Positions 52,901 through 62,373 of a DNA stretch of 64,000 nt are shown piece by piece (position 1 is the stretch's first letter; every line of letters begins with the position of its first letter). The translations under genes and the position numbers were made by a program. This DNA is from Longilinea arvoryzae (GTDB lineage Bacteria > Chloroflexota > Anaerolineae > Anaerolineales > Anaerolineaceae): assembly GCF_001050235.1 (NCBI RefSeq), contig NZ_DF967972.1, forward strand, positions 3,101,853 to 3,165,852, in the 5' to 3' direction. The notes beneath the pieces were generated by a model. It did no database searches and had not been told where the DNA came from. It worked only from the letters and a program-made list of their open reading frames with translations.

Positions 52901-54997
52901 TTGGGAACTCTATCCCTCTCAGCAGCCCAACAGGCGATCATCGAACGCGAACCCGTTGGCAGCGTGTATCTCGAAGGCCCGGCCGGCAGTGGAAAAACCA
53001 CCGCGGCTGTGGCCTGGTTGGATCATCTGCTGCACTCCGGCATTCCGGGCGATCAGATTTTGATCCTCACACCGCAGCGTACGCTGGCACAGCCTTATGT
53101 TCAGGCTGTGCAGCGCCCCGATCTTCCGCCTGGCAGCCTGCCGGTCATCCTCACCCTCAACGGCCTTGCCCAACGCCTGGTCAGCCTGTTCTGGCCGGTC
53201 GTCGCGCGCGATGCGGGTTTTGCCCACCCGGAAAAATCGCCCGTCTTTCTCACCGCCGAGACGGCCCAGTTCTACATGGCCCAGGTGGTCGATCCGTTGC
53301 TGGAGGAGGGCTACTTCGACGGCGTCACCATCGACCGCAACCGCCTCTTCAGCCAGATTCTGGATAACCTGAACAAAGCCGCATTCATCGGGTTCGAGCA
53401 CACCGAGCTGGCCACGCGCTTGAAAGCCGCCTGGGTGGGCAAACCCGCCCAGTTGCTGGTTTACGACCAGGCCCAGGAATGCGCCAATCGTTTCCGCCAG
53501 TACTGTCTTGAGAACAACCTGTTGGATTTCTCCCTGCAGTTGGAAATCTTCTATCACCGGCTCTGGACTTCCTTCCTGGTTCGAAATTATCTCACCCAGA
53601 CGTTCACCCATCTGATCTACGATAACATCGAAGAAGACGTGCCCGCCGCGCACGATATCCTGCAGGAATGGCTGCCCTCTTTTACCTCGGCGCTGGTCAT
53701 CAATGACAGCGACGGCGGATACCGCGCTTTCCTGGGCGCGGACACCGAAACCGGCACCACGTTGGCGGAAATTTGTAAACAAAAAGTGCAGTTCGAGGGC
53801 ACTTACGTCACCAACCCCAGGATCGATCAACTTTCCGCCTGCCTCAGCGACGCCCTCCTGCGCCGCGTTTATACCCCCAGCCCGGCCGTCGACCAGGTTC
53901 ATCAGATCCACTTCGAGCGCTTCTACCCGGCGATGATCGGGTGGATCGGCGCGAGAATCGAGTCACTGGTGCACGAGGAAGGCGTCGCCCCCGGTGAAAT
54001 CGCCATCCTGGCGCCGTTCGTCTCGGATTCACTGCGCTTTTCCTTGATGGCCGAGCTGGAAAGCCGTGGCATTCCGGCGCGCTCGCACCGCCCGTCGCGC
54101 ACGTTACGCGATGAACCGGCCACGCGCTGTTTGCTCACCCTGGCCAAACTGGCCCATCCGGATTGGGAGCTGCCCATCACGCGCCAGGAAATTCGCGTGA
54201 TGTTGATGCAATCCTTCGGCGGCATGGATTTGATCCGCGCCGATCTGTGCGCCCAGACGTTATTTTCACCCAAGAAACCCAGGGAAGGGCTGGCTTCCTT
54301 CGACCGGTTGGTGCCGGCCATGCAGGAGCGGATCACCCACCGCATCGGCGAAAAGTTGGAAGCGCTGCGCGCCTGGCTGGATGCCTACCGGACCTCCGAG
54401 CCGCTGCCTTTGGATGGCTTTCTGGCGCGCATCTTTGGCGAACTGCTGTCCCAACCCGGTTTCGGCTTCGCAGGCGATCTGGAAGCCGCCGCGGTCACGG
54501 CGCGGCTGGTCGAATCGGTGCAGAAATTCCGCCGCGCCGCAAGCGACGCCGAAAACGGCAAGCTCTACATGCAAATGATCGCCGAAGGCGTCATCGCCGC
54601 CCAATCGCCCCAATCCTACGAGGAACTGGCGCGCACGGACGCCGTGCTGATTTCGCCGGCGCATACGTTTTTGATGACCAACCGCCCGGCGCAGGTGCAA
54701 TTCTGGCTGGACGCCGGCAGCCTGAACTGGTGGCAGCGCCTGATGCAGCCCCTCACCCACCCCTACGTGCTCAGTCGACGCTGGCCGCCGGATCGAAAAT
54801 GGACCGATGTGGAGGATTACAGCGCCAACCAGGAATCGCTGGCGCGCATGCTGCGCGGCCTCCTGCGGCGCTGCAGCGGCCGGGTGTTCGTGTGCAGCGT
54901 CACGCTAAACGAACGCGGCGATGAAGAACACGGCCCGCTGCTCCAGGCGTTTCAATCCCTGCGCCGGCGCCTGAACGCGCGGGAGGTGCAGCCATGA
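52901..54997 (+). CDS. AddB-like / UvrD-like P-loop protein
   Basis: 698 residues. Walker A is intact (YLEGPAGSGKTTAAVAWL, about residue 25), followed by helicase-like motif Ia (ILILTPQRTLA). The Walker B position reads LIYDNIEEDVP, DN replacing the usual DE, so ATP hydrolysis or strand unwinding may be lost. The C-terminal half keeps UvrD-like shape, but there is no nuclease motif and no clear motif VI. This is the pattern of AddB-type subunits. A TTG start at 52901 follows AGGAG by 7 bases. It overlaps the UvrD gene by four bases (ATGA). Confidence 0.8.
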   Translation: MGTLSLSAAQQAIIEREPVGSVYLEGPAGSGKTTAAVAWLDHLLHSGIPGDQILILTPQRTLAQPYVQAVQRPDLPPGSLPVILTLNGLAQRLVSLFWPVVARDAGFAHPEKSPVFLTAETAQFYMAQVVDPLLEEGYFDGVTIDRNRLFSQILDNLNKAAFIGFEHTELATRLKAAWVGKPAQLLVYDQAQECANRFRQYCLENNLLDFSLQLEIFYHRLWTSFLVRNYLTQTFTHLIYDNIEEDVPAAHDILQEWLPSFTSALVINDSDGGYRAFLGADTETGTTLAEICKQKVQFEGTYVTNPRIDQLSACLSDALLRRVYTPSPAVDQVHQIHFERFYPAMIGWIGARIESLVHEEGVAPGEIAILAPFVSDSLRFSLMAELESRGIPARSHRPSRTLRDEPATRCLLTLAKLAHPDWELPITRQEIRVMLMQSFGGMDLIRADLCAQTLFSPKKPREGLASFDRLVPAMQERITHRIGEKLEALRAWLDAYRTSEPLPLDGFLARIFGELLSQPGFGFAGDLEAAAVTARLVESVQKFRRAASDAENGKLYMQMIAEGVIAAQSPQSYEELARTDAVLISPAHTFLMTNRPAQVQFWLDAGSLNWWQRLMQPLTHPYVLSRRWPPDRKWTDVEDYSANQESLARMLRGLLRRCSGRVFVCSVTLNERGDEEHGPLLQAFQSLRRRLNAREVQP

Positions 54998-57225
54998 CCT
55001 CCCTTCGCCCGGCCCAGGAAGAAATCGTCAACTACGCCGGCGGCAGAATGGGCATCTCGGCCGTCCCCGGCAGCGGCAAGACCTACACGCTGTCCTGGCT
55101 GGCTGCCCGGTTGATCGAACAGGCCGACCTGTTCGACGACCAGGAAGTCCTGATCGTGACCCTGGTCAATTCTGCGGTGGATAACTTCTCGACCCGCATT
55201 TCCGGCTTCCTGCGCGACAAAGGCCTCATTCCCAACCTGGGGTACCGGGTGCGCACGCTGCACGGATTGGCGCACGACATCGTCCGCGAACGGCCGGACC
55301 TGGTTGGGCTTTCGGATCACTTTACCATCGTCGACGAACGCGAATCCCAGGAAATCATGGACGCCGCGGTGGCGAGCTGGCTGCGTATCCATCCGGAGTT
55401 CATCACCGATTGGTCCGCCCCGGACGTGGACCTCAATTCAAGCCACTATACGCAAAAGCATTGGATCGACCTGGTCGACAGCCTGGCGCGCAGTTTCATC
55501 CGCCAGGCCAAGGACTTGCAGCTTCTGCCGGCCGATCTACAGCGTCTGATGCAGGACATCAATGAGCCGCATCCTCTGCTCCAGTTGGGCCTGGAAATCT
55601 ACACGGATTACCAGCGTTCGCTCAACTACCGCAGCGCGGTCGATTTTTCGGATCTCATCCGGCTGGCGCTGCTGGCCCTGCAGTCGGATCCGGATTACCA
55701 GCGCCGCCTGCATTATCGCTGGCCGTATATTCTGGAAGACGAAGCCCAGGACAGCAGCAGCCTGCAGGAACAGATTTTGCGCAGCCTGGTCGGTCTGGAT
55801 GGCAACTGGGTGCGCGTCGGCGACCCCAATCAGGCCATCTACGAAACGTTCACCACCGCCAGCCCGCGCTTTCTGCGCGATTTCCTGCGCGAGCCCGACG
55901 TGGCGGCCCGCAACCTGCCAAACTCAGGCCGTTCCACGCGCAGCATCATCCATCTGGCCAATTCGCTCATCGAATGGACCAACGCAGCCCATCCGGTGCC
56001 TGAACTGCGCGATGCGCTCACCCGCCCGTATATCCAGCCCACGCCTCCCGGCGACCCGCAGCCCAATCCACCGGATGACCCGAATGGCATCTTCATCATG
56101 CCTCAGGGTTACGAGGCTGAAAAGGAAATCGAGAGCGTGGCGATCTCGCTCAAACGCTGGCTGCCGGAGCATTCGGACTGGACGGTGGCGGTGCTGACCT
56201 CACGCAACGAACGCGGCGCCAAAATCGTCGAGGAGCTCAAAAAACGCGACATTCCATACGTCGAATTGCTGCAGAGCAGCCAATCCACCCGTTCGACAGC
56301 GGATATCCTGGCCGCCTGCCTGCGCAGTCTGGCCGACCCGGGTTCAGCGACGAAATTGCAGGATGTCTTGAAACGCCTGGGGCGCATCGCGGCCGGAGAC
56401 GACAAGGCAATGGTGAATTATTATCGAGGCGCCGTGGCGCTGCTGGACCGCTGCCCACGCCTGGAAGATTACCTGGCTCCGCTGCCGGACAGCGATTGGC
56501 TGGCCGCCCTGCCGTCGGATCAGGTGGCGGATGAGGTGCGCCAGATCCTGGCGGATTTCCGCGACCGGATCGTGCGCTGGCAGAAAGCCTCCCTGCTGCC
56601 GGTGGATCAGCTCCTGCTGACCATCAGCCAGGAACTCTTCACAAATGCCCCCGATCTCGCGCTGGCGCATAAGCTGGCGCTGCTGCTCGAACGCGCCGCA
56701 GCCAACCACCCGGAATGGCAGTTGATCGAATTTGCCGAAGAGCTCTCGAGCGTGGCCCGTAACGAACGCAAGCTGCCGGGTTTCAGCGAGGAAGACACCG
56801 GTTTCGATCCGGACCGGTATAAGGGCAAAGTCGTGGTGGCGACCCTGCACAAAGCCAAGGGGTTGGAATGGGATCGCGTCTACCTGCTCTCGGCCAACAA
56901 CTACGATTTTCCCTCGGCCCAACCCTACGACAACTATATTTCGGAAAAATGGTTCGTCCGCGACCGACTGAACCTGGAGGCCGAAGCGCTGGCGCGTCTC
57001 AAGGCGCTGGCGGATGGCGATCTGGAAGGGGTTTACATCGAGGACGGTCCCGCCACCCGCGCAGCGCGCCTGGAATATTCTTCCGAACGCCTGCGCGTCC
57101 TGTACGTGGGCATCACCCGCGCCAGACGCGAATTGGTGGTGACCTGGAACACCGGCCGGCGCGGCGACTCGCAGCAGGCCTTACCCATCCTGGCTCTCCA
57201 ATCCGGCTGGAAAGGAAATGTCTGA
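54994..57225 (+). CDS. UvrD/Rep-type DNA helicase
   Basis: 743 residues. All superfamily 1A motifs are present: I (VPGSGKTYTLSWLA), II (LEDEAQDSSSLQEQ), III (VGDPNQAIYETF), V (ATLHKAKGLEWDRVYLL) and VI (LRVLYVGITRARREL). There is no C-terminal nuclease domain, unlike AddA, which fits a split system because a RecB-type nuclease gene follows. It translocates and unwinds DNA 3' to 5' with ATP. Coupled at both ends (ATGA upstream, TGATG downstream). Confidence 0.92.
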   Translation: MTSLRPAQEEIVNYAGGRMGISAVPGSGKTYTLSWLAARLIEQADLFDDQEVLIVTLVNSAVDNFSTRISGFLRDKGLIPNLGYRVRTLHGLAHDIVRERPDLVGLSDHFTIVDERESQEIMDAAVASWLRIHPEFITDWSAPDVDLNSSHYTQKHWIDLVDSLARSFIRQAKDLQLLPADLQRLMQDINEPHPLLQLGLEIYTDYQRSLNYRSAVDFSDLIRLALLALQSDPDYQRRLHYRWPYILEDEAQDSSSLQEQILRSLVGLDGNWVRVGDPNQAIYETFTTASPRFLRDFLREPDVAARNLPNSGRSTRSIIHLANSLIEWTNAAHPVPELRDALTRPYIQPTPPGDPQPNPPDDPNGIFIMPQGYEAEKEIESVAISLKRWLPEHSDWTVAVLTSRNERGAKIVEELKKRDIPYVELLQSSQSTRSTADILAACLRSLADPGSATKLQDVLKRLGRIAAGDDKAMVNYYRGAVALLDRCPRLEDYLAPLPDSDWLAALPSDQVADEVRQILADFRDRIVRWQKASLLPVDQLLLTISQELFTNAPDLALAHKLALLLERAAANHPEWQLIEFAEELSSVARNERKLPGFSEEDTGFDPDRYKGKVVVATLHKAKGLEWDRVYLLSANNYDFPSAQPYDNYISEKWFVRDRLNLEAEALARLKALADGDLEGVYIEDGPATRAARLEYSSERLRVLYVGITRARRELVVTWNTGRRGDSQQALPILALQSGWKGNV

Positions 57226-58058
57226 TGCCGATCTCCCCTGATTTTTCTTTCAGCCAGAACAACCTGCAGGACTACCTGGATTGCCCGCGCCGGTTCCAGT
57301 TGCGTTACCTGGAACGCATGGCCTGGCCGGCTGTCCAGAGCGAGCCGATTCTGGAGCAGGAACACCACATGCAGTTGGGCGAAAGCTTCCATCAATTGGT
57401 GCAGCAGCACCAGCTTGGCCTGCCCACCGAAGTTCTGGAAACCACCGCCGGCAGCGATCCCGATCTGCTCGACTGGTGGCAGGCTTACCTGCAAAATCTG
57501 CCGCAGGACCTGCCGCCGGTACGCAAGATCGAATATACCCTCTCGGCGCCTTTTGCCGGTTTTCGTTTGCTGGCGAAATACGACCTGCTGGCGATCGAGC
57601 CCGGCCGGCAGATCCTGATCGTCGATTGGAAGACCAGCCGCAGACGTCCCTCCACGGCCCGCCTGCGCGAGCGCGTCCAGAGCCGTTTGTATCCCTTCCT
57701 GGTGGTTCTGGCCGGCGCTCATCTGAACGGCGGCATCCGATGGCAGCCGGAGCAGGTGGAGCTGATTTACTGGTTCACCGCCGAACCGCACAAGCCGCTG
57801 CACCTGCCGTATTCCGCTGCACAGTATGCGGAAGATGAAAAATTGCTAAGCGCCTATATCGACGCCATCCGGCGCAGCGCGGACCAGGTCATGACGCTGA
57901 CCGGGGACATCGAACACCAATGCCGCCTGTGCAATTTCCGCTCCTTCTGCAAACGCGGTGATCGCGCCGGCGAGTGGGATGAAGAAACCGCCGATGCCGA
58001 ACCCTCTGCCCGGTCCGATGATTTCGATTTTGGGCAAATCGAAGAAATCGAGTTTTAG
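57225..58058 (+). CDS. PD-(D/E)XK nuclease, RecB/Cas4-type with Fe-S cluster
   Basis: 277 residues. Catalytic strand ILIVDWKTS (D-x-K) with an upstream His (GESFHQLV) and acidic residue (AKYDLLA). Four Cys for an iron-sulfur cluster: CPRRFQL at the N-terminus (Cys19) and CRLCNFRSFC near residue 235. This layout is that of the nuclease domains of AddB/AdnA/Cas4. The acidic tail is Glu/Asp-rich. It starts in the stop codon of the helicase gene (TGATG) with AAAGGAAA upstream. Confidence 0.9.
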   Translation: MPISPDFSFSQNNLQDYLDCPRRFQLRYLERMAWPAVQSEPILEQEHHMQLGESFHQLVQQHQLGLPTEVLETTAGSDPDLLDWWQAYLQNLPQDLPPVRKIEYTLSAPFAGFRLLAKYDLLAIEPGRQILIVDWKTSRRRPSTARLRERVQSRLYPFLVVLAGAHLNGGIRWQPEQVELIYWFTAEPHKPLHLPYSAAQYAEDEKLLSAYIDAIRRSADQVMTLTGDIEHQCRLCNFRSFCKRGDRAGEWDEETADAEPSARSDDFDFGQIEEIEF

Positions 58059-58063
58059 CCGGC

Positions 58064-60424
58064 ATGACCCTGCCCGTCGATGTGCTGCAGTGGATTGAAC
58101 CCGAACCCATCCAGGCGCCGGATTGGGCGCTGGAACTGACCGGCGGACAGCCTCTGGCTGCCCAGACGCTTCTCCGGCGCGGCCTGGATACCCGCGCGAA
58201 AGCCCTGCCGTTTTTGGACCGTAAATATTACACCCCCACGGATGCGTTCAGCCTGCCGGACATGGAAAAGGCCGTCGTGCGCATCGAACACGCCCTGGCG
58301 CAGCATGAACGCATCGGAGTCTGGGGGGATTTCGACGTGGACGGCCAGACTGCCACCGCGCTGCTGGTTTCGGCGCTGCGCCGCCTGAACGCGGATGTGG
58401 TGTATCACATCCCGGTGCGGGCCGTCGAATCCCACGGCGTGCAGCTTGCCAGCCTGCAAACCTTCCTCCGGCAGGGCATCCAGGTCTTGCTCACCTGCGA
58501 CACCGGCGTCACCGCGCATGAATCGATTGACTATGCGCAGAACAACGGCGTGGACGTCGTCATCACCGACCACCACACCCTGCCGGAGACGCTCCCCGGC
58601 GCCTACGCGGTCGTCGATTCGCAGCGCGTCGGGCCGGAGAATCCGCTATCCACCCTGTGCGGTGTGGGCACGGCCTTCAAACTGGTCGAAGCCCTGTTCG
58701 TGCGCGCCGGCCTGGCCGGTGAATTGGAAAATTACACCGACCTGGCCGCGCTCGGCTCGATTGCCGATCTGGCCGCCCTGCGCGGCGAAACGCGCTATCT
58801 GGTACAGCGCGGCCTGGACCGGATGCGCGCCGCCCCACGTCCGGCCCTGCGGGCCATGCTGGAGCATGCCGGCGTCGAGGGCGATTACCTGACCGAATCG
58901 CACATCAGCTTCCAGCTTGCGCCGGCTTTGAACGCCATCGGGCGCCTGGAGGATGCCAATCCGGTGGTCGAATTTTTCCTCAGCGCCGACCCGGCCCTGA
59001 TCAATGTCACCGCCGCCCGCCTGGACGGCTTCAATTCGCGCCGCAAACTGCTCACCGACCAGGTTTTCCAGGCCGCCCAGTCCCAAATCCAGCAAAATCC
59101 GGACCTGCTGCGCCAGCCCGCGCTGGTTCTCAGCCACGCCAATTGGCCGGCCGGCGTGATTGGCATCGTTGCCAGCCGGCTGGTCGAGCTCTATCACCGC
59201 CCGACTCTGCTCCTTTCCACCCCGGAAGGTCAGGTGGCCCGTGGCTCGGCGCGCTCGATCGAGGGCGTCAACATCACGGCCGCAATCGCTTCCGGAGGGG
59301 AACTGCTGGCTAATTTCGGCGGGCATCCCATGGCCGCCGGGCTGGGCCTCCACCCCGAGAACCTGCCGGCTTTTCAGCGCCGCCTGAACCGCGCCATCCT
59401 CGACCAGACGGGTGGAAAACCGCTGGTTCAGCAGTTGGAGGTGGATGGCTATCTGGACCTGAACGCGATCGACCTGGCGCTGGTCGAAAGCCTCGACCGC
59501 CTGGCTCCCTTCGGGGCCGGAAACCCGCCCCTGACGCTGGCCAGCCGCGACCTGCGTATTCTCAGCGAAACGCCGGTAGGCCGCAACGGTGAACACGTGC
59601 AACTGGTGGTGGAAGCGCCGGACGGTGCCAGCCGAAAAGTCATCTGGTGGCAGGGAGCCGGCCTGCCCCGTCCGGATGGCCCGTTCGACCTGGCCTACAC
59701 ACTCAGCGCGTCCAATTTTCGCGGACAGGCCCAGGTTCAGATGGAATGGCTGCACGCCCGCCCCATCGAACGAGAAAAACCGGTCGAAATCCAACACGCC
59801 AAAGCGGCCTATCGCATCGCTGATCTGCGCGCTGACGCGGATCCGGAATTCACGCTCACCCACCTGCCGCCCGCTGATGAGCGCATGGTCTGGGCTGAAG
59901 GTGAAATTCCAGGCAAATGCGGGTTGGGGCGGCATAAGCTGCAATCTGCGTCGGAATTGGTGATTTTCACCTGCCCGCCCGGCCCCAGGGAACTGGCCGG
60001 CGTTCTCGAACGCGTGCAGCCTGAGAAAGTCACCCTGCTGGCCTATTCGCCATCCGGAGACGATCCGGAGGCCTTCAAGCGCCGTCTGGCCGGTCTGCTC
60101 ATCTTTGCGCTCAAGCATCGCGAAGGTCGGACCAGCCTCGTCGAATTGGCCGCTGCCACCGCTCAGCGTGAATCGACCATCCGCGCCGGGCTGGACTGGC
60201 TGGCTGCGCATGGCGATATTCGTTTCACACTGGATGAAACGGGGCAAGTGCAGCTTACCGGCGGTGGGATCAGCGATGAAGGCGCTCAGCAAACGGCCAT
60301 GCGCCGCATCACAATCCTGCTGGATGAAACGGCGGCTTACCGGGCCTATTACCGGCGGGCGGATCCTGCCTGGCTGCTGATGCCGGCAGCGCCATCCGCC
60401 ACGAAATCAAGACGAGATCATTGA
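58064..60424 (+). CDS. recJ: Single-stranded-DNA exonuclease RecJ, long form
   Basis: 786 residues, about 200 longer than E. coli RecJ. DHH domain: GDFDVDGQTAT, TCDTGVTAHES, ITDHHTLPE. The connecting and DHHA1 parts have NAIGRLEDA and NFGGHPMAAGLG. It degrades 5' single strands in recombination and mismatch repair. The extra C-terminal part (about residues 580-786) has a helicase/nuclease-like nucleotide region with LVELAAATAQRESTIRAGLDWLAAHG, probably a winged helix, reminiscent of domain IV in Deinococcus RecJ. It lies 5 bases after the RecB-type nuclease gene. Confidence 0.92.
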   Translation: MTLPVDVLQWIEPEPIQAPDWALELTGGQPLAAQTLLRRGLDTRAKALPFLDRKYYTPTDAFSLPDMEKAVVRIEHALAQHERIGVWGDFDVDGQTATALLVSALRRLNADVVYHIPVRAVESHGVQLASLQTFLRQGIQVLLTCDTGVTAHESIDYAQNNGVDVVITDHHTLPETLPGAYAVVDSQRVGPENPLSTLCGVGTAFKLVEALFVRAGLAGELENYTDLAALGSIADLAALRGETRYLVQRGLDRMRAAPRPALRAMLEHAGVEGDYLTESHISFQLAPALNAIGRLEDANPVVEFFLSADPALINVTAARLDGFNSRRKLLTDQVFQAAQSQIQQNPDLLRQPALVLSHANWPAGVIGIVASRLVELYHRPTLLLSTPEGQVARGSARSIEGVNITAAIASGGELLANFGGHPMAAGLGLHPENLPAFQRRLNRAILDQTGGKPLVQQLEVDGYLDLNAIDLALVESLDRLAPFGAGNPPLTLASRDLRILSETPVGRNGEHVQLVVEAPDGASRKVIWWQGAGLPRPDGPFDLAYTLSASNFRGQAQVQMEWLHARPIEREKPVEIQHAKAAYRIADLRADADPEFTLTHLPPADERMVWAEGEIPGKCGLGRHKLQSASELVIFTCPPGPRELAGVLERVQPEKVTLLAYSPSGDDPEAFKRRLAGLLIFALKHREGRTSLVELAAATAQRESTIRAGLDWLAAHGDIRFTLDETGQVQLTGGGISDEGAQQTAMRRITILLDETAAYRAYYRRADPAWLLMPAAPSATKSRRDH

Positions 60425-60439
60425 CTGCGAGGGCATTCC

Positions 60440-61417
60440 ATGCAAAAAATTCTGCGTTGGGGTATCTTGAGCACTGCGCGCATCAACCGCGCCATGATCA
60501 CCGCGCTGCGGGCGACGAAACGAAATCAATTGACGGCCATCGCCTCGCGTTCGTTGGAAAACGCCCGTGAATTTGCGGGCCAATGGAAGATTCCAGGCGC
60601 CTACGGCAGTTATGAGGCTTTACTGGCGGACCCGAACATCGATGTCGTCTACATTCCCCTGCCGAACCACATGCACGTGGAATGGGTGCTCAAGGCCGCC
60701 GCAGCCGGCAAGCACGTTTTGTGCGAAAAACCGCTGGCGTTGAGCGTCGCCGATGTGGATTCAATTCTCACCGCGACCCGGCAGAACCGGGTTCACATCG
60801 CCGAGGGCTTCATGTACCGGCATCATCCCCAGACCCTCAAGGTCAAAGAATTGGTCGACGCCGGTGAAATCGGCGAAGTGGGCTACATCCAGGGTTCGTT
60901 TTCTTTCCAACTCGACCGGCCTGAAGATTACCGTTGGAAGGCCGCGCAGGGCGGCGGCAGTCTGTGGGATGTGGGCTGCTACCCGCTCAGTTATACGATG
61001 CTGATCGCCGGTGAAGCGCCCGTAGAAGTCATGGGTTGGCAGAAACTGGCGCCTTCGGGTGTGGACGCCACGTTCGTCGGCCAGCTGCGCTTTGCCAGCG
61101 GGATGTTGGCCCAGATCCAGAGTTCCTTTGTGCTGCCCAAGTTCACGCGCGTGGAACTGCGCGGTTCGACCGGCACGATCCAGATTCCAACCCCTTTCCG
61201 CTCCCAGAATGATCACCAATTCAGTCTGTGCAAGGATAAAGAGACGGTCTTTAAAGTCAAAGGCGTTGAGCTGTTCCGCGGCGAAGTCGAAAATATGGCG
61301 GAAGTTATTCTGGACGGCCAGCCGCCCCGCCTGCCGCTCGAGGAAAGCTGCCAGATCATCCGCAGCCTGGTCGCCCTGTATCAATCCGCTCAGACGGGTA
61401 AACCCATGCTGGTGTAA
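60440..61417 (+). CDS. Gfo/Idh/MocA family oxidoreductase
   Basis: 325 residues. An N-terminal Rossmann domain (WGILSTARINRAMITAL; a GxxxxA-type NAD(P) loop) and the signature CEKPLALSVADVD with catalytic Lys, then a beta-sheet domain (SFSFQLDRPEDYRWKAAQGGGSLWDVGCYP). These enzymes oxidise sugars or related polyols. The closest characterised relatives by motif are xylose/glucose-type dehydrogenases, but the substrate is not predictable. It lies 15 bases after recJ, and an AGGG precedes the ATG; functional relation to recJ is unlikely. Confidence 0.88.
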   Translation: MQKILRWGILSTARINRAMITALRATKRNQLTAIASRSLENAREFAGQWKIPGAYGSYEALLADPNIDVVYIPLPNHMHVEWVLKAAAAGKHVLCEKPLALSVADVDSILTATRQNRVHIAEGFMYRHHPQTLKVKELVDAGEIGEVGYIQGSFSFQLDRPEDYRWKAAQGGGSLWDVGCYPLSYTMLIAGEAPVEVMGWQKLAPSGVDATFVGQLRFASGMLAQIQSSFVLPKFTRVELRGSTGTIQIPTPFRSQNDHQFSLCKDKETVFKVKGVELFRGEVENMAEVILDGQPPRLPLEESCQIIRSLVALYQSAQTGKPMLV

Positions 61418-61422
61418 AAAAA

Positions 61423-61454
61423 CCGCCAGAGTGCTTCATGAGCATCTCTGGCGG
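61423..61454. terminator. Terminator between oxidoreductase and AIM24-family gene
   Basis: A 9-bp GC-rich stem (61423-61431 with 61446-61454), extended by an inner TGCT/AGCA stem. The A7 run on the left gives a strong U-run for the minus strand; it also follows the plus-strand gene directly. Confidence 0.85.
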
Positions 61455-61469
61455 CGTAAGAGTTTACTC

Positions 61470-62156
61470 TTACTGGTTGTTCGAAGATTGTTTTGGAATT
61501 TTCGGCAGCAGCCAATCCAGGAAGGCGCCCTGACTGCGCGTCTGAAGAAGGACGCGCCCCGGCCCGGTCAAATCGACCACCAGGCCCTCGCCCCCGAAGA
61601 GCGTCGATTTCACGCCGCCGATGGCGCGAACGCGGAAACCGATCTGCTCGGTGAATGCCACCAGATGCCCGGTGTCCACTGTGTAGGTCTGACCGGCAGC
61701 CAGTTCCATCTCGTGGATCGCTCCAAAGCTGGAAAGCGCCAGGGTGCCCTTTCCCGAGCAGCGCAGCATGATCAGGCCCTCGCCGCCGAAAAAGGTTCTC
61801 GCGCCCGACCACTTGGTGTCCGTCTCGATGCCCTCGCTGGACGCCAGGAAAGAACCCGATTGCACGAGAAAGGCTTCGTTCTGCAATTCCAGGGTGAAAA
61901 CATCCCCCGGCAGAGAAGGCGCCAGCAGCAGTTCGCCTCCGGTGGGTCCGGCATGGAAAGTGTTGATGAAGAAAGATTCGCCGCCCAAAACTGAGCGCGC
62001 CAGGGACTTCAATAATCCCCCTTGCATCTTGGTCTCGATGGACACTCCGGCGCTCATTCCCACCATGGCGCCTGATTCGGTGCGGATGGTTTCGTTGCTG
62101 TCCAGGGATACCCTGGCGACCGAATAGGACGGGCGGTATAGAATTTCGATTTGCAT
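61470..62156 (-). CDS. TIGR00266 / AIM24 family protein
   Basis: 228 residues, beta-rich, forming repeated double-psi-like sheets. Landmarks are AMVGMSAGVSIETKMQGG, ARSVLGGESFFINTF, GLIMLRCSGKG and the later GGVKSTLFGGEGLVVDLTGPG. Bacterial members are widespread and of unknown function; the yeast relative AIM24 is mitochondrial. No signal peptide. The frame extends to 62219, but the ATG at 62156 has GGAGA upstream and fits the family. Monocistronic, with a strong terminator. Confidence 0.88.
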   Translation of the reverse strand: MQIEILYRPSYSVARVSLDSNETIRTESGAMVGMSAGVSIETKMQGGLLKSLARSVLGGESFFINTFHAGPTGGELLLAPSLPGDVFTLELQNEAFLVQSGSFLASSEGIETDTKWSGARTFFGGEGLIMLRCSGKGTLALSSFGAIHEMELAAGQTYTVDTGHLVAFTEQIGFRVRAIGGVKSTLFGGEGLVVDLTGPGRVLLQTRSQGAFLDWLLPKIPKQSSNNQ

Positions 62157-62293
62157 GCTAATTCTCCGTAGGATTTGATATACAATGTTCTCATTATCGC
62201 AAAATGCGCTTTTCTGCACAAGGGATGCGAAAGATCACGTTGCCAAAACATACAATGTGTGTTAAACTTATCCGACTTGGTAAGCAATAATTG

Positions 62294-62299
62294 TATAAT
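62294..62299 (+). promoter_or_regulatory. Candidate -10 of the rpsF operon
   Basis: TATAAT 75 bases ahead of rpsF; no convincing -35 at the right distance. Confidence 0.35.
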
Positions 62300-62373
62300 T
62301 GTTGCTACCTTTCCGCCCCTGGCAAAATAATGGACAGACCGGGGGCTATATCCGAGGAAAGGAGGTTTTCCAA

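Noticed and set aside
52901..58058. Defence island or CRISPR-associated Cas4 locus
   Set aside because: No repeats, no cas genes and no restriction or toxin genes. The neighbours are recJ and core genes, so repair is more likely.
58646..60292. 548-codon minus-strand frame opposite recJ
   Set aside because: No recognisable domain, no ribosome-binding site, and recJ motifs fix the other strand.
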